64,000 bases of DNA from Ramlibacter tataouinensis (GTDB lineage Bacteria > Pseudomonadota > Gammaproteobacteria > Burkholderiales > Burkholderiaceae_C). Positions 47,035-56,078 of the stretch are shown here, one piece after another; positions within the stretch are counted from its first letter, which is position 1; every line of letters begins with the position of its first letter. Made by a program: the position numbers and the translations under genes. The stretch spans positions 3,844,001 to 3,908,000 of the forward strand of contig NZ_CP116009.1 of NCBI RefSeq assembly GCF_027941915.1, in the 5' to 3' direction. The notes below the pieces were generated by a model. The model was given only the letters and a program-made list of their open reading frames with translations, was not told where the DNA came from and did no database searches.

Positions 47035-49068
47035 ATGGCTACAACCCTCAACGCATCGACCCTGCTCGCCGTGGCGCTGGCGCCGCTGGCCGGCTCCGCG
47101 ATCGCCGGCATCTTCGGCACCACCTTCGGTGGCAACCGGATCGGGCGGCGCCTGTCGCACACCTGCACCATCCTGGGCGTGCTGGTGGCCTTCATCCTGT
47201 CGGCCCTGACGCTCAAGAGCGTGGCCCTGGACGGCGCCCGCTTCAACGAGACCATCTACGAGTGGATGGTGGTGGGCGGCCTGAAGATGGAGGTCGGCTT
47301 CCTGGTCGACGGCCTGACTGCCATGATGATGTGCGTGGTGACCTTCGTGTCGCTGATGGTGCACATCTACACCATCGGGTACATGGAGGAGGACGAGGGC
47401 TACAACCGCTTCTTCGCCTACATCTCGCTGTTCACCTTCTCCATGCTCATGCTGGTCATGAGCAACAACTTCCTGCAGCTGTTCTTCGGCTGGGAGGCGG
47501 TGGGCCTGGTGTCCTACCTGCTGATCGGCTTCTGGTACAACAAGCCGAGCGCCATCTTCGCCAACCTGAAGGCCTTTCTGGTCAACCGGGTCGGCGACTT
47601 CGGCTTCATCCTGGGCATCGGCCTGATCGCCGCCTTCGCCGGCACCCTGAACTACACCGAGGCCTTCGCCAAGGCCGGCGAGCTGGCCGCGCTGCAGTTC
47701 CCGGGCACCGAGTGGATGCTGGTCACCGTGATCTGCATCTGCCTGTTCATCGGCGCCATGGGCAAGAGCGCGCAGTTCCCGCTGCACGTCTGGCTGCCCG
47801 ACTCGATGGAGGGCCCGACCCCGATCTCGGCGCTGATCCACGCGGCCACCATGGTGACCGCCGGCATCTTCATGGTCGCGCGCATGTCGCCGATCTTCGA
47901 GCTGTCCGACACCGCGCTGTCCTTCATCCTGGTGATCGGCGCCATCACGGCCCTGTTCATGGGCTTCCTGGGCGTGATCCAGAACGACATCAAGCGCGTC
48001 GTCGCCTACTCCACGCTGTCGCAGCTGGGCTACATGACGGTGGCGCTGGGCGCCTCGGCCTACTCGGTCGCCGTGTTCCACCTGATGACGCACGCCTTCT
48101 TCAAGGCACTGCTGTTCCTGGCGGCCGGCTCGGTGATCATCGGCGTGCACCACAACCAGGACATCCGCTGGATGGGCGGGCTGCGCAAGTACATGCCCAT
48201 CACCTGGATCACCTCGCTGCTGGGGTCGCTGGCGCTGATCGGCACGCCGTTCTTCTCGGGCTTCTACTCGAAGGACAGCATCATCGAGGCGGTGCACCAC
48301 AGCACGCTGCCGGGCGCCGGCTTCGCCTACTTCGCCGTCATGGCCGGCGTGTTCGTCACCGCGTTCTATTCGTTCCGGATGTACTTCCTGGTGTTCCATG
48401 GCAAGGAGCGCTTCGACCAGGTCCCGGCGCACGCGCACGACCCGGCCGAGGAGCCCGATCCGCACCACCACCAGGAGGAGCACCACAAGCCGCACGAGTC
48501 GCCCTGGGTCGTGACCGTGCCGCTGCTGCTGCTGGCTTTCCCCTCGGTGGTGATCGGCTTCCTGACCATCGGCCCGATGCTGTTCGGCGACTTCTTCAAG
48601 GACTCGATCCTGGTCGACGCGGCGCGCCACCCGGCCATGGCCGAACTGGCGAAGATCTGGCACGGCCCGGTGGCGATGGCGCTGCACGGCTTCATGACGC
48701 CGGTGTTCTGGCTGGCCGTCGCCGGCGTGGCACTGGCGTACTACCTGTACCTGGTCAACACCGCGCTGCCGGCGAAGATCGCGCGCGCGTTCCGTCCGAT
48801 CTACACGATCCTGGAAAACAAGTACTACATGGACTGGTTCAACGAGAACGTGCTGGCGCGCCTGACGCGCGGCATCGGGATCGGGCTGTGGAAGGGCGGC
48901 GATCAGGCCGTGATCGACGGGGCGGTGGTCAACGGCAGCGCGCGCCTGGTCGGCTGGGTCGCCGGCGTGGTGCGCCGCGCGCAATCGGGCTACCTGTATC
49001 ACTACGCGTTGGCCATGCTCCTGGGGGTCTTCGTCCTCATGACGTGGTTCGTCTGGCTGGGCCGCTAA
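47035..49068 (+). CDS. nuoL: NADH-quinone oxidoreductase subunit L
   Basis: 677 residues, antiporter-like with 16 or so helices: NRVGDFGFILGI, GKSAQFPLHVWLPDSMEGPTP (split as GKSAQFPLHVWLPDSMEG), and HAATMVTAGIFMVAR carry the conserved Lys/His/Glu residues, and the long lateral helix is at the C terminus. Around residues 470-490 there is a His/Glu-rich loop (DPHHHQEEHHKPHE), not part of the catalytic core. Confidence 0.97.
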   Translation: MATTLNASTLLAVALAPLAGSAIAGIFGTTFGGNRIGRRLSHTCTILGVLVAFILSALTLKSVALDGARFNETIYEWMVVGGLKMEVGFLVDGLTAMMMCVVTFVSLMVHIYTIGYMEEDEGYNRFFAYISLFTFSMLMLVMSNNFLQLFFGWEAVGLVSYLLIGFWYNKPSAIFANLKAFLVNRVGDFGFILGIGLIAAFAGTLNYTEAFAKAGELAALQFPGTEWMLVTVICICLFIGAMGKSAQFPLHVWLPDSMEGPTPISALIHAATMVTAGIFMVARMSPIFELSDTALSFILVIGAITALFMGFLGVIQNDIKRVVAYSTLSQLGYMTVALGASAYSVAVFHLMTHAFFKALLFLAAGSVIIGVHHNQDIRWMGGLRKYMPITWITSLLGSLALIGTPFFSGFYSKDSIIEAVHHSTLPGAGFAYFAVMAGVFVTAFYSFRMYFLVFHGKERFDQVPAHAHDPAEEPDPHHHQEEHHKPHESPWVVTVPLLLLAFPSVVIGFLTIGPMLFGDFFKDSILVDAARHPAMAELAKIWHGPVAMALHGFMTPVFWLAVAGVALAYYLYLVNTALPAKIARAFRPIYTILENKYYMDWFNENVLARLTRGIGIGLWKGGDQAVIDGAVVNGSARLVGWVAGVVRRAQSGYLYHYALAMLLGVFVLMTWFVWLGR

Positions 49069-49081
49069 GGAGAACAAGAAA

Positions 49082-50557
49082 GTGGGTCTTTTGAGCCTTG
49101 CCATCTGGACGCCGATCGTGTTCGGCGCCGTGCTGCTGGCCCTGGGGAGGGACGAGCAGGCGCGCGCCGTGCGCTGGATCGCGCTGGTCGGATCGATCGT
49201 CAGTTTCCTGGTCACGCTGCCGCTGTACAGCCGGTTCCAGACCGGCACCGCGCAGATGCAGTTCGTCGAGAAGGCGCCCTGGATCGAAACCTTCAACATC
49301 AACTACCACCTCGGGCTGGACGGGCTGTCGTTCTGGTTCGTGCCGCTGACGGCGTTCATCACCGTCATCGTGGTGATCTCCGCCTGGGAAGCGATCACCG
49401 AGCGCGTCAACCAGTACATGGCCGCGTTCCTGATCCTGTCGGGGCTGATGATCGGCGTGTTCTGCGCGCTCGACGCGATCCTGTTCTACGTGTTCTTCGA
49501 GGCCACGCTGATCCCGATGTACCTGATCATCGGCGTGTGGGGCGGCCCGAACAAGATCTACGCCGCGTTCAAGTTCTTCCTGTACACGCTGCTCGGCTCG
49601 CTGCTGATGCTGGTGGCGCTGATCTACCTGTATGGCGCCTCGGGCGGCAGCTTCGACATCGCCACCTGGCACCAGCTGCCGCTGCCGATGACGGCGCAGA
49701 CGCTGCTGTTCTTCGGCTTCCTGGCCGCCTTCGCGGTCAAGGTGCCGATGTGGCCGGTGCACACCTGGCTGCCCGACGTGCACGTGGAGGCGCCCACCGG
49801 CGGCTCCGCGGTGCTGGCGGCCATCATGCTGAAGCTGGGCGCCTACGGCTTCGTGCGCTTCTCGATGCCGATCGCGCCCGACGCCTCGCGCGAGTGGGCC
49901 TGGTTCATGATCGCGCTGTCGATCATCGCCATCATCTACGTGGGCCTGGTGGCGCTGGTGCAGCGCGACATGAAGAAGCTGGTGGCCTATTCGTCGGTGG
50001 CCCACATGGGCTTCGTCACCCTGGGCTTCTTCATCTTCAATCCGCTGGGCGTGTCCGGCGGGCTGGTGCAGATGATCTCGCACGGCTTCGTGTCGGCCGC
50101 GATGTTCCTGTGCATCGGCGTGCTGTACGACCGCGTGCACTCGCGCGAGATCGCCAGCTACGGCGGCGTGGTCAACACCATGCCCAACTTCGCCGCCTTC
50201 GCGCTGCTGTTCGCCATGGCCAACTCCGGCCTGCCGGCCACCGCCGGCTTCGTCGGCGAATGGATGGTGATCCTGGGCACGGTCAAGGCCAACTTCTGGC
50301 TCGGCCTGGCCGCCGCCAGCGCGCTGATCTGGGCCCCGGCGTACAACCTGTGGATGTACAAGCGGGTCTACCTGGGCCCGGTGTCCAACGACAACGTGCG
50401 CCAGCTGACCGACATCAACAGCCGCGAGTACCTGATGCTGGGGCTGCTGGCCCTGGCCGTGCTCTACATGGGCATCCACCCGAAGCCCTTCACCGACGTG
50501 ATGGACGCGTCGGTCGCCAACCTGCTCAAGCACGTGGCCGCTTCCAAACTGAACTGA
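49082..50557 (+). CDS. nuoM: NADH-quinone oxidoreductase subunit M
   Basis: 491 residues, antiporter-like. FFEATLIPMYLIIGVWGG, VKVPMWPVHTWLPDVHVEAP and KKLVAYSSVAHMGFV are typical, with the channel Glu and Lys. GTG start with AAGGAGAA upstream, 13 bases after nuoL. Confidence 0.97.
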   Translation: MGLLSLAIWTPIVFGAVLLALGRDEQARAVRWIALVGSIVSFLVTLPLYSRFQTGTAQMQFVEKAPWIETFNINYHLGLDGLSFWFVPLTAFITVIVVISAWEAITERVNQYMAAFLILSGLMIGVFCALDAILFYVFFEATLIPMYLIIGVWGGPNKIYAAFKFFLYTLLGSLLMLVALIYLYGASGGSFDIATWHQLPLPMTAQTLLFFGFLAAFAVKVPMWPVHTWLPDVHVEAPTGGSAVLAAIMLKLGAYGFVRFSMPIAPDASREWAWFMIALSIIAIIYVGLVALVQRDMKKLVAYSSVAHMGFVTLGFFIFNPLGVSGGLVQMISHGFVSAAMFLCIGVLYDRVHSREIASYGGVVNTMPNFAAFALLFAMANSGLPATAGFVGEWMVILGTVKANFWLGLAAASALIWAPAYNLWMYKRVYLGPVSNDNVRQLTDINSREYLMLGLLALAVLYMGIHPKPFTDVMDASVANLLKHVAASKLN

Positions 50558-50567
50558 ACCCGCAGCC

Positions 50568-52055
50568 ATGATCGATTCCCTGAGCCTGATCGTCGTCCTG
50601 CCGGAGCTGCTGCTGCTGGTGATGGCGTGCGTCATCGCCATCGTTGACCTGGGCGTCAACTCGCGCCTGCGCGGACTGACCCACTGGCTGACCATGGCCA
50701 CGCTGGCGGCCGTCGCCTACGTCTGTGCCGACTTCGCCATGGACGGCCGCACCTTCTATGCCTTCGGCCGGATGACGGTGAGCGACCCGATGGGCAACTG
50801 GCTGAAGTGCTTCTCGGCCATCGCGCTGATGGTGACGCTGGTCTATGGCCGCCCCTACGCGGCCGACCGCGGCATGCTGCGCGGCGGCGAGCTGTTCACG
50901 CTGTCGCTGTTCTCGCTGCTGGGCATGTTCGTCATGGTTTCCGGCAGCAACTTCCTGGTGCTGTACCTGGGCCTGGAGGTGATGACGCTGTCCAGCTACG
51001 CACTGGTGGCACTGCGGCGCGACCACGCGACCTCCACCGAAGCCGCCATGAAGTACTTCGTGCTCGGCGCCATGGCCAGCGGCTTCCTGCTGTACGGCAT
51101 GTCGATGCTGTACGGCGCCACCGGCTCGCTCGACATCAACGAGGTGTTCCGCGCCATCGCCAGCGGCCGCATCAACCACCAGGTGCTGGTGTTCGGCCTG
51201 GTCTTCATCGTCGCCGGCCTGGCCTTCAAGCTGGGCGCCGCGCCGTTCCACATGTGGATTCCGGACGTCTACCACGGCGCGCCGACGGCCATCACGCTGC
51301 TGATCGGCTCGGCGCCCGAGCTGGCCTCGTTCGGCATCGCCATGCGCCTGCTGGTGGAAGGCCTGATCCCGCTGGCCATCGACTGGCAGCAGATGCTGAT
51401 GGTGCTGGCCGTGGCCTCGCTGCTGGTGGGCAACCTGGCGGCCATCGCGCAGAGCAACCTCAAGCGCATGCTGGCCTACTCGACCATCGCGCAGATGGGC
51501 TTCGTGCTGCTGGGCCTGGCGGCCGGGGTGGTCGACGGCAGCACCGCCAACGCGCAGGCCGCCTACAGCTCGGCGATGTTCTACATCGTGACCTACGTGC
51601 TGACCTTCCTGGCCGCGTTCGGCATCATCCTGCTGCTGGCGCGCGAGGGCTTCGAGAGCGAGGAGATCGCCGACCTGGCCGGCCTGAACCAGCGCAGCCC
51701 GCTGTACGCCGGCATCATGGCCATCTGCATGTTCTCGCTGACCGGCATCCCGCCGATGGTGGGCTTCTACGCCAAGCTGATGGTGCTGCAGGCGCTGGTG
51801 GCCGGCGGCACGGTGCTGCACATCGGGCTGGCGGTCTTCGCCGTGCTGGCCTCGCTGGTCGGCGCGTTCTACTACCTGCGCGTGATCAAGGTCATGTACT
51901 TCGACTCGCCGATCACCGCCACCACCGTCTCGGCCCCGGCCGACGTGCGTGCGGTGCTGACCGTCAACGGCGCCCTGGTGCTGGTGCTGGGCATCGTGCC
52001 CGGCTGGCTGATGGCGCTGTGCACCGAGGCCGTGCTCAAGACGCTGGCGTCCTGA
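50568..52055 (+). CDS. nuoN: NADH-quinone oxidoreductase subunit N
   Basis: 495 residues, third antiporter-like subunit: GLEVMTLSSYALVAL, FKLGAAPFHMWIPDVYHGAPT (split as KLGAAPFHMWIPDVYHGAP) and NLKRMLAYSTIAQMGF. It ends the canonical complex I set. Ten bases separate it from nuoM, and DUF2818 follows 16 bases later. Confidence 0.97.
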   Translation: MIDSLSLIVVLPELLLLVMACVIAIVDLGVNSRLRGLTHWLTMATLAAVAYVCADFAMDGRTFYAFGRMTVSDPMGNWLKCFSAIALMVTLVYGRPYAADRGMLRGGELFTLSLFSLLGMFVMVSGSNFLVLYLGLEVMTLSSYALVALRRDHATSTEAAMKYFVLGAMASGFLLYGMSMLYGATGSLDINEVFRAIASGRINHQVLVFGLVFIVAGLAFKLGAAPFHMWIPDVYHGAPTAITLLIGSAPELASFGIAMRLLVEGLIPLAIDWQQMLMVLAVASLLVGNLAAIAQSNLKRMLAYSTIAQMGFVLLGLAAGVVDGSTANAQAAYSSAMFYIVTYVLTFLAAFGIILLLAREGFESEEIADLAGLNQRSPLYAGIMAICMFSLTGIPPMVGFYAKLMVLQALVAGGTVLHIGLAVFAVLASLVGAFYYLRVIKVMYFDSPITATTVSAPADVRAVLTVNGALVLVLGIVPGWLMALCTEAVLKTLAS

Positions 52056-52071
52056 GCACCCCAGCAAGCCC

Positions 52072-52380
52072 GTGTCGCTGACGGCCTCCGTCTGGCTGGT
52101 GATCGCGGTGGCGTTCGCCGCCGCCAACCTGCCGTTCCTGCTCGACCGCCACGTGCTGGGCGTGTGGCCGCTCAAGGCGCCCAAGCCCTTCGCGCTGCGC
52201 CTGGCCGAGCTGCTCGTGCTGTACCTGCTGGTCGGCGCCCTCGGCCTGGCGCTGGAGAACCGCGCCGGGCAGATCGCCCCGCAGGGCTGGGAGTTCTACG
52301 CCGTCACCGGGGCGCTGTTCCTGACCTTCGCCTTCCCCGGTTTCGTCTGGCGCTACCTGGGCAAGCGGCGCCGTGGCTGA
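52072..52380 (+). CDS. DUF2818 family membrane protein
   Basis: 102 residues with GTG start. Three helices: residues 5-22, 42-60 and 72-93; between them the conserved DRHVLGVWPLKAPKPFALRL. The family is known almost only from betaproteobacteria directly after nuoN; role unknown. Its stop overlaps the NUDIX gene by 8 bases. A small accessory or assembly role for complex I is a reasonable guess, unproven. Confidence 0.88.
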   Translation: MSLTASVWLVIAVAFAAANLPFLLDRHVLGVWPLKAPKPFALRLAELLVLYLLVGALGLALENRAGQIAPQGWEFYAVTGALFLTFAFPGFVWRYLGKRRRG

Positions 52381-52951
52381 CGAGGCCGACCGGCACCTGG
52401 TCGAGCGCACGATCGCGCGCGATGAGTTGCTGCGCGGGGACTTCCTGCACGTGGTGCGCGACCGCGTGGTGCTGCCCGGTGGCGTGCACGCCACGCGCGA
52501 GTTCGTCATCCATCCCGGCGCCGTGATGGTCGTGCCCCTGCTGGACGATGGCCGGGTGGTGCTGGAGCGCCAGTACCGCCACCCGATCGGGCGCGTGATG
52601 GTCGAATTCCCGGCCGGCAAGCTCGACCCGGGCGAGGACCACCTGGCCTGCGCCCGGCGCGAGCTGCAGGAAGAGACCGGCTACACGGCCCGCGAATGGG
52701 CCTTCGCCGGGCAGCTGCATCCGGTGATCTCGTACGCCACCGAATTCATCGATGTCTGGTTCGCGCGCGGCCTGGCGGCCGGCGAGCGCCGGCTCGACGA
52801 CGAGGAGTTCCTCGACGTCTTCACCGCCACGCCCCAGCAGTTGCTGGCCTGGTGCCGCGACGGCAGCGTGACCGATGCCAAGACCCTGGTGGGCGCGCTG
52901 TGGCTGCAGAACGTCCTTGCCGGCACTTGGCAACTCGACTGGCGCCCATAA
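52373..52951 (+). CDS. NUDIX hydrolase (ADP-ribose pyrophosphatase-like)
   Basis: 192 residues, GTG start overlapping the DUF2818 gene. The complete Nudix box is GKLDPGEDHLACARRELQEE followed by TGY. LERQYRHPIGRVMVEFPAGK before the box is typical of the ADP-ribose pyrophosphatase group, which cleaves ADP-ribose to AMP and ribose phosphate. Coupling to the complex I operon fits a role in removing NAD breakdown products, but that is inference. Confidence 0.9.
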   Translation: MADEADRHLVERTIARDELLRGDFLHVVRDRVVLPGGVHATREFVIHPGAVMVVPLLDDGRVVLERQYRHPIGRVMVEFPAGKLDPGEDHLACARRELQEETGYTAREWAFAGQLHPVISYATEFIDVWFARGLAAGERRLDDEEFLDVFTATPQQLLAWCRDGSVTDAKTLVGALWLQNVLAGTWQLDWRP

Positions 52952-53040
52952 TTGCGCATCATGAACCCCCACGCTTGCCCACTCCGTGGTTGCGCCGGCC
53001 CCCGAGGGGGCGCGGCGAGCCGGGGCGGCCCGTCGACGCC

Positions 53041-53481
53041 GTGAAGGTCCTGAACCTGCAATGCTCGCATCGCCATGCCTTCGAAGGCTGGTTCGGCTCG
53101 GAAGATGATTTCCAGGGCCAGCTCGAGCGCGGCCTCGTCGAATGCCCGATGTGCGGTGACACCGCCGTCGCCAAGATGCCCAGCGCTCCGCGCCTGAACC
53201 TGGGCGCGCAGCCCGACGCCTCGCCGCGCCAGGAGGCGGCGGCCGTGCCCGAGGCCGAGATGCAGAAGGCCTGGCTGAAGATGGTGCGGCACGTCATGTC
53301 CCACACCGAGGACGTCGGCGAGCGCTTCGCCGAGGAGGCCCGCCGCATCCACTACGGCGAGAGCGAGGAACGCGGCATCCGCGGCCAGGCCTCGCGCGAG
53401 GAAACCCAGGCCCTGCTGGAAGAGGGCATCGGCGTGCTGCCGCTGCCGATCCCGAAGGCGCTCAAGGGGCCGGTGCAGTAG
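53041..53481 (+). CDS. DUF1178 family protein
   Basis: 146 residues with a GTG start. KVLNLQCSHRHAFEGWF and a CPMCGD pair form a likely small zinc ribbon (C8, then C-x2-C at ~36-39). A central AWLKMVRHVMSHTEDVGERFAEEARRIHYGE block and EEGIGVLPLP end are family-typical. Function unknown. The 89 bases before it hold a GC-rich palindrome (CCCCCGAGGGGG) and no gene. Probably the last gene of the nuo transcription unit. Confidence 0.88.
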   Translation: MKVLNLQCSHRHAFEGWFGSEDDFQGQLERGLVECPMCGDTAVAKMPSAPRLNLGAQPDASPRQEAAAVPEAEMQKAWLKMVRHVMSHTEDVGERFAEEARRIHYGESEERGIRGQASREETQALLEEGIGVLPLPIPKALKGPVQ

Positions 53482-53517
53482 GCGGCTCGTCCGCGCGGCG
53501 CGTCATCGCGCTTCGTC

Positions 53518-53602
53518 GTCATCCACTGCGGTGCGCCGTCATCCACCGCGCGTCACCGTCATCCACCCCGCGTCACCGTCATCCTCCGCGCAGGCGGAGG
53601 AT
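53518..53602. repeat. Tandem 20-base array ending in a BIME-like hairpin
   Basis: Four head-to-tail 20-base units start at 53518, 53538, 53558 and 53578, each opening GTCATCC. Units 2 and 3 differ by one base; unit 4 runs into a perfect 9-bp hairpin (53581-53589 with 53594-53602). It fills the 150-base gap between the convergent DUF1178 and cupin genes. Confidence 0.8.
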
Positions 53603-53631
53603 CCAGCGCAACGACGCGCCCCGACTCGCCA

Positions 53632-54009
53632 TCACGCCGGCTTCGCGTAGACATCCGCGCTCAGGACCTCGACGCCGACGAACGGCTCGCTGCCCTCGAC
53701 CCAGGCATCGTGGCCCGGCGGGATGGTGTACGACTCGCCGGCGCTGATCGTCTTCTCCGACCCGTCGGCCATGCGCACGCGGATCTTCCCGGATACCGCG
53801 TGTCCGACGTGCGACAGCTGGCAGAGGTCGGTCTTGGCCACCGGCTTCACGCATTCGGACCAGCGCCAGCCCGGCTGGAAGTTGAGCCGGCCGATGGTGT
53901 AGCCCTCGAGCTTGACCACCTCGACGCGCGTCTTGTCGGGCGAGCGGACCTCGTCGGGCGAGGCGTGCGACTTGACTTCGAACTTGCTGATCGAAACGGG
54001 AGTTGCCAT
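53632..54009 (-). CDS. Cupin-domain protein
   Basis: 125 residues with one cupin barrel: RLNFQPGWRWSECVKP (first motif, lacking the usual His pair), VSGKIRVRMADGSEKTISAGE and YTIPPGHDAWVEGSEP (second motif with PPGHDAWV). One of the metal ligands is retained (H in PPGHD), others are unclear, so binding rather than catalysis is possible. A promoter candidate lies at 54124-54151. No functional partner is adjacent. Confidence 0.85.
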   Translation of the reverse strand: MATPVSISKFEVKSHASPDEVRSPDKTRVEVVKLEGYTIGRLNFQPGWRWSECVKPVAKTDLCQLSHVGHAVSGKIRVRMADGSEKTISAGESYTIPPGHDAWVEGSEPFVGVEVLSADVYAKPA

Positions 54010-54123
54010 GGTGTGGGCCTCCTATGCCGAGGAATGCCGCCTTGCTGGGCGGCGCTGCCGCGCAAGCCACCGGGCTCGAGAGCGACGATGCACGACGAGC
54101 ACGAGCCGCCGCGCGGCCCGATC

Positions 54124-54151
54124 ACTATAGGACGGCAGCAGGCGAGATCAA
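54124..54151 (-). promoter_or_regulatory. Candidate sigma-70 promoter for the cupin gene
   Basis: Minus-strand TTGATC (54146-54151), 16-base spacer and TATAGT (54124-54129). It lies in the 210-base gap between the ABC exporter and the cupin gene and would give a leader of about 110 bases. Nothing else was recognised in this gap. Confidence 0.55.
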
Positions 54152-54219
54152 GTCACGGCTCGTTGCTCGGCACGAGCGCGGCTCGCTGCAAGTCCGGTCG
54201 CCGCGCACGGGCGGCGGCC

Positions 54220-55998
54220 TCAATCGAGCAGCTGCAGCGCCGCCAGTCGCGCATACACGCCGCCGGCCGCCACCAGCGCTTCGTGCCGGCCCTGCTCGAC
54301 GATGCGTCCGTGGTCCAGCACGACGATGCGATCGGCCTGCTGCACGGTGGCCAGGCGGTGCGCGATCACGAGGGTGGTGCGGTCGCGCATGGCGGACACC
54401 AGCGCCGCCTGCACCATGCGCTCGCTCTCGGCGTCCAGCGCGCTGGTGGCCTCGTCCAGCAGCAGCAGCGGCGGGTTCTTGAGGATGGCGCGGGCGATCG
54501 CGATGCGCTGGCGCTGCCCGCCGGAAAGCCGCACCCCGCGCTCGCCCAGGTAGGTGCCGTAGCCTTCGGGCAGCGCCATGATGAAGTCGTGCGCGTAGGC
54601 GGCCCGCGCCGCCTGCACCACCTCCTCGTCGCTGGCGCCGGGGCGTCCGTAGCGGATGTTCTCCAGCGCGCTGGTGGAGAACACCACCGGCTCCTGCGCG
54701 ACCAGGCCGATGCGGCCGCGCAGGTCTTCCAGTGCCAGGTCGCGGATCGCCACGCCGTCGACGGTGATGCGGCCCTGCGCCGGGTCGTAGAAGCGCAGCA
54801 GCAGCGAGAACACCGTGCTCTTGCCGGCGCCGCTGGGGCCGACCAGGGCCACCGTCTCGCCGGGCCGCACGTCGAGCGTGAAGTCCTGCAGCGCCGCCGT
54901 GGCCGGGCGCGAGGGGTAGTGGAAGGAGACGTGCTCGAACGCGACGCGGCCGCCGCCCGCGGGCACCGGCGCGGCAACGGCTCGCTCGGGCGAAGCCACC
55001 GGCGAGCGGCTGGCCAGCAGTTCCATCAGGCGCTCGGTGGCGCCGGCGGCGCGCAGCAGGTCGCCGTAGACCTCGCCCAGCACCGCCACCGCGCCGGCGA
55101 AGATGATCACGTACAGCGCCGCCTGCCCGAGCTGGCCGGCGCTGAGCTGGCCGGCCATCACCGCCTGGGCGCCGCGGTACAGGCCCCACAGCAGCAGCGC
55201 CGCATTGGCGATGATGATGAAGGCCACCAGCGCGGCGCGCGCCTTGGTGCGGCGCACGCCGGTGTGGAAGGCGCTGTCGGTGGCCTCGCGGAAGCGGGCC
55301 GCTTCGCGCGCCTCGCCGGTGTAGCTCTGCACCACGGGGATCGCGTTCAGCACCTCGGCGGCGATCGCGCTGGAGTCGGCGACCCGGTCCTGGCTGGCGC
55401 GCGAGAGCCGCCGCACGCGCCGGCCGAACGCCATCGCCGGCAGCACCACCAGCAGCACGGCGGCGAACACCAGCGACATCACGTAGGGGTGGGTGTACAC
55501 CAGCATGCCGAGCGCGCCCACGCCCATCACGACGTTGCGCAGGCCGAGCGAGAAGGAGGAGCCGACCACGGTCTGCACCAGCGTGGTGTCGGTGGTCAGG
55601 CGCGACAGCACCTCGCCCGTGCGTGTGTGCTCGAAGAACTCCGGGCTCTGGCGCAGCACGTGGGCGTAGACCGCGCTGCGCAGGTCGGCGGTCACGCGCT
55701 CGCCCAGCCAGCTCACCATGTAGAAGCGCGCCGCCGAGAACAGGCCGAGCGCCACCGCCACGCCGAACAGCAGCCCGAAGTGCTCGCGCAGCGCGACCAG
55801 CCGCTCGCCGGGGCCGCCCGCGGCGGCCAGCCCCTGGTCGATCAGGCCGCGCAGCGCGATTGGAAACAGCAGCGTCGCCGCCGCGGCCAGGCCGAGGAAC
55901 AGCGCCGCCAGCGCCATGCGGCCGCGGTACGGGCGCAGGAAGGGCAGCAGGCCCGAGAGCGAGCGGGGCGAGCCCCGGGCGGGAACGGCGTCGGCCAT
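54220..55998 (-). CDS. ABC exporter, fused permease and ATPase (MsbA/MDR type)
   Basis: 592 residues from MADAVPARG. Six membrane helices (about 30-310) are followed by an ATPase with Walker A GPSGAGKST (~386), signature LSGGQRQRIAIARAIL (~491), Walker B LLLLDEATSALD and H-loop IAHRLATV. It works as a dimer, exporting lipids, peptides or drugs; the substrate is unknown. Divergent from the marR-efflux operon with 80 bases between starts. A longer start (56034) exists but would overlap the marR promoter. Confidence 0.93.
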   Translation of the reverse strand: MADAVPARGSPRSLSGLLPFLRPYRGRMALAALFLGLAAAATLLFPIALRGLIDQGLAAAGGPGERLVALREHFGLLFGVAVALGLFSAARFYMVSWLGERVTADLRSAVYAHVLRQSPEFFEHTRTGEVLSRLTTDTTLVQTVVGSSFSLGLRNVVMGVGALGMLVYTHPYVMSLVFAAVLLVVLPAMAFGRRVRRLSRASQDRVADSSAIAAEVLNAIPVVQSYTGEAREAARFREATDSAFHTGVRRTKARAALVAFIIIANAALLLWGLYRGAQAVMAGQLSAGQLGQAALYVIIFAGAVAVLGEVYGDLLRAAGATERLMELLASRSPVASPERAVAAPVPAGGGRVAFEHVSFHYPSRPATAALQDFTLDVRPGETVALVGPSGAGKSTVFSLLLRFYDPAQGRITVDGVAIRDLALEDLRGRIGLVAQEPVVFSTSALENIRYGRPGASDEEVVQAARAAYAHDFIMALPEGYGTYLGERGVRLSGGQRQRIAIARAILKNPPLLLLDEATSALDAESERMVQAALVSAMRDRTTLVIAHRLATVQQADRIVVLDHGRIVEQGRHEALVAAGGVYARLAALQLLD

Positions 55999-56005
55999 GC
56001 GGGGC

Positions 56006-56011
56006 AGTGTA
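56006..56011 (-). promoter_or_regulatory. Candidate -10 element of the ABC exporter gene
   Basis: On the minus strand TGGCTACACT, with TACACT at 56006-56011, ends 7 bases before the ATG at 55998. The same decamer precedes tsaD. A leaderless message would result. No clear -35. Confidence 0.4.
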
Positions 56012-56038
56012 GCCACAACTGCCCAGCCAAGCATCGCC

Positions 56039-56067
56039 TTGACAATGATTGACTAGGCAAATAATAT
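56039..56067 (+). promoter_or_regulatory. Near-consensus sigma-70 promoter with MarR-type operator in the spacer
   Basis: TTGACA (56039-56044), exactly 17 bases, TAATAT (56062-56067). The spacer contains the 12-base near-palindrome TTGACTAGGCAA (56049-56060, one mismatched pair), placed where a MarR-type repressor would block RNA polymerase. The predicted start is about 4-5 bases before the marR ATG. Confidence 0.8.
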
Positions 56068-56078
56068 CCGCCGCTGCC

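Noticed and set aside
46150..49302. Long minus-strand open frame opposite nuoJ-nuoL
   Set aside because: Composition is dominated by His, Arg, Gln and Gly; it mirrors the codon bias of real membrane subunits on the plus strand.
53518..53602. CRISPR array
   Set aside because: Units are 20 bases with no unique spacers between them and no cas genes nearby; it is a simple tandem repeat.
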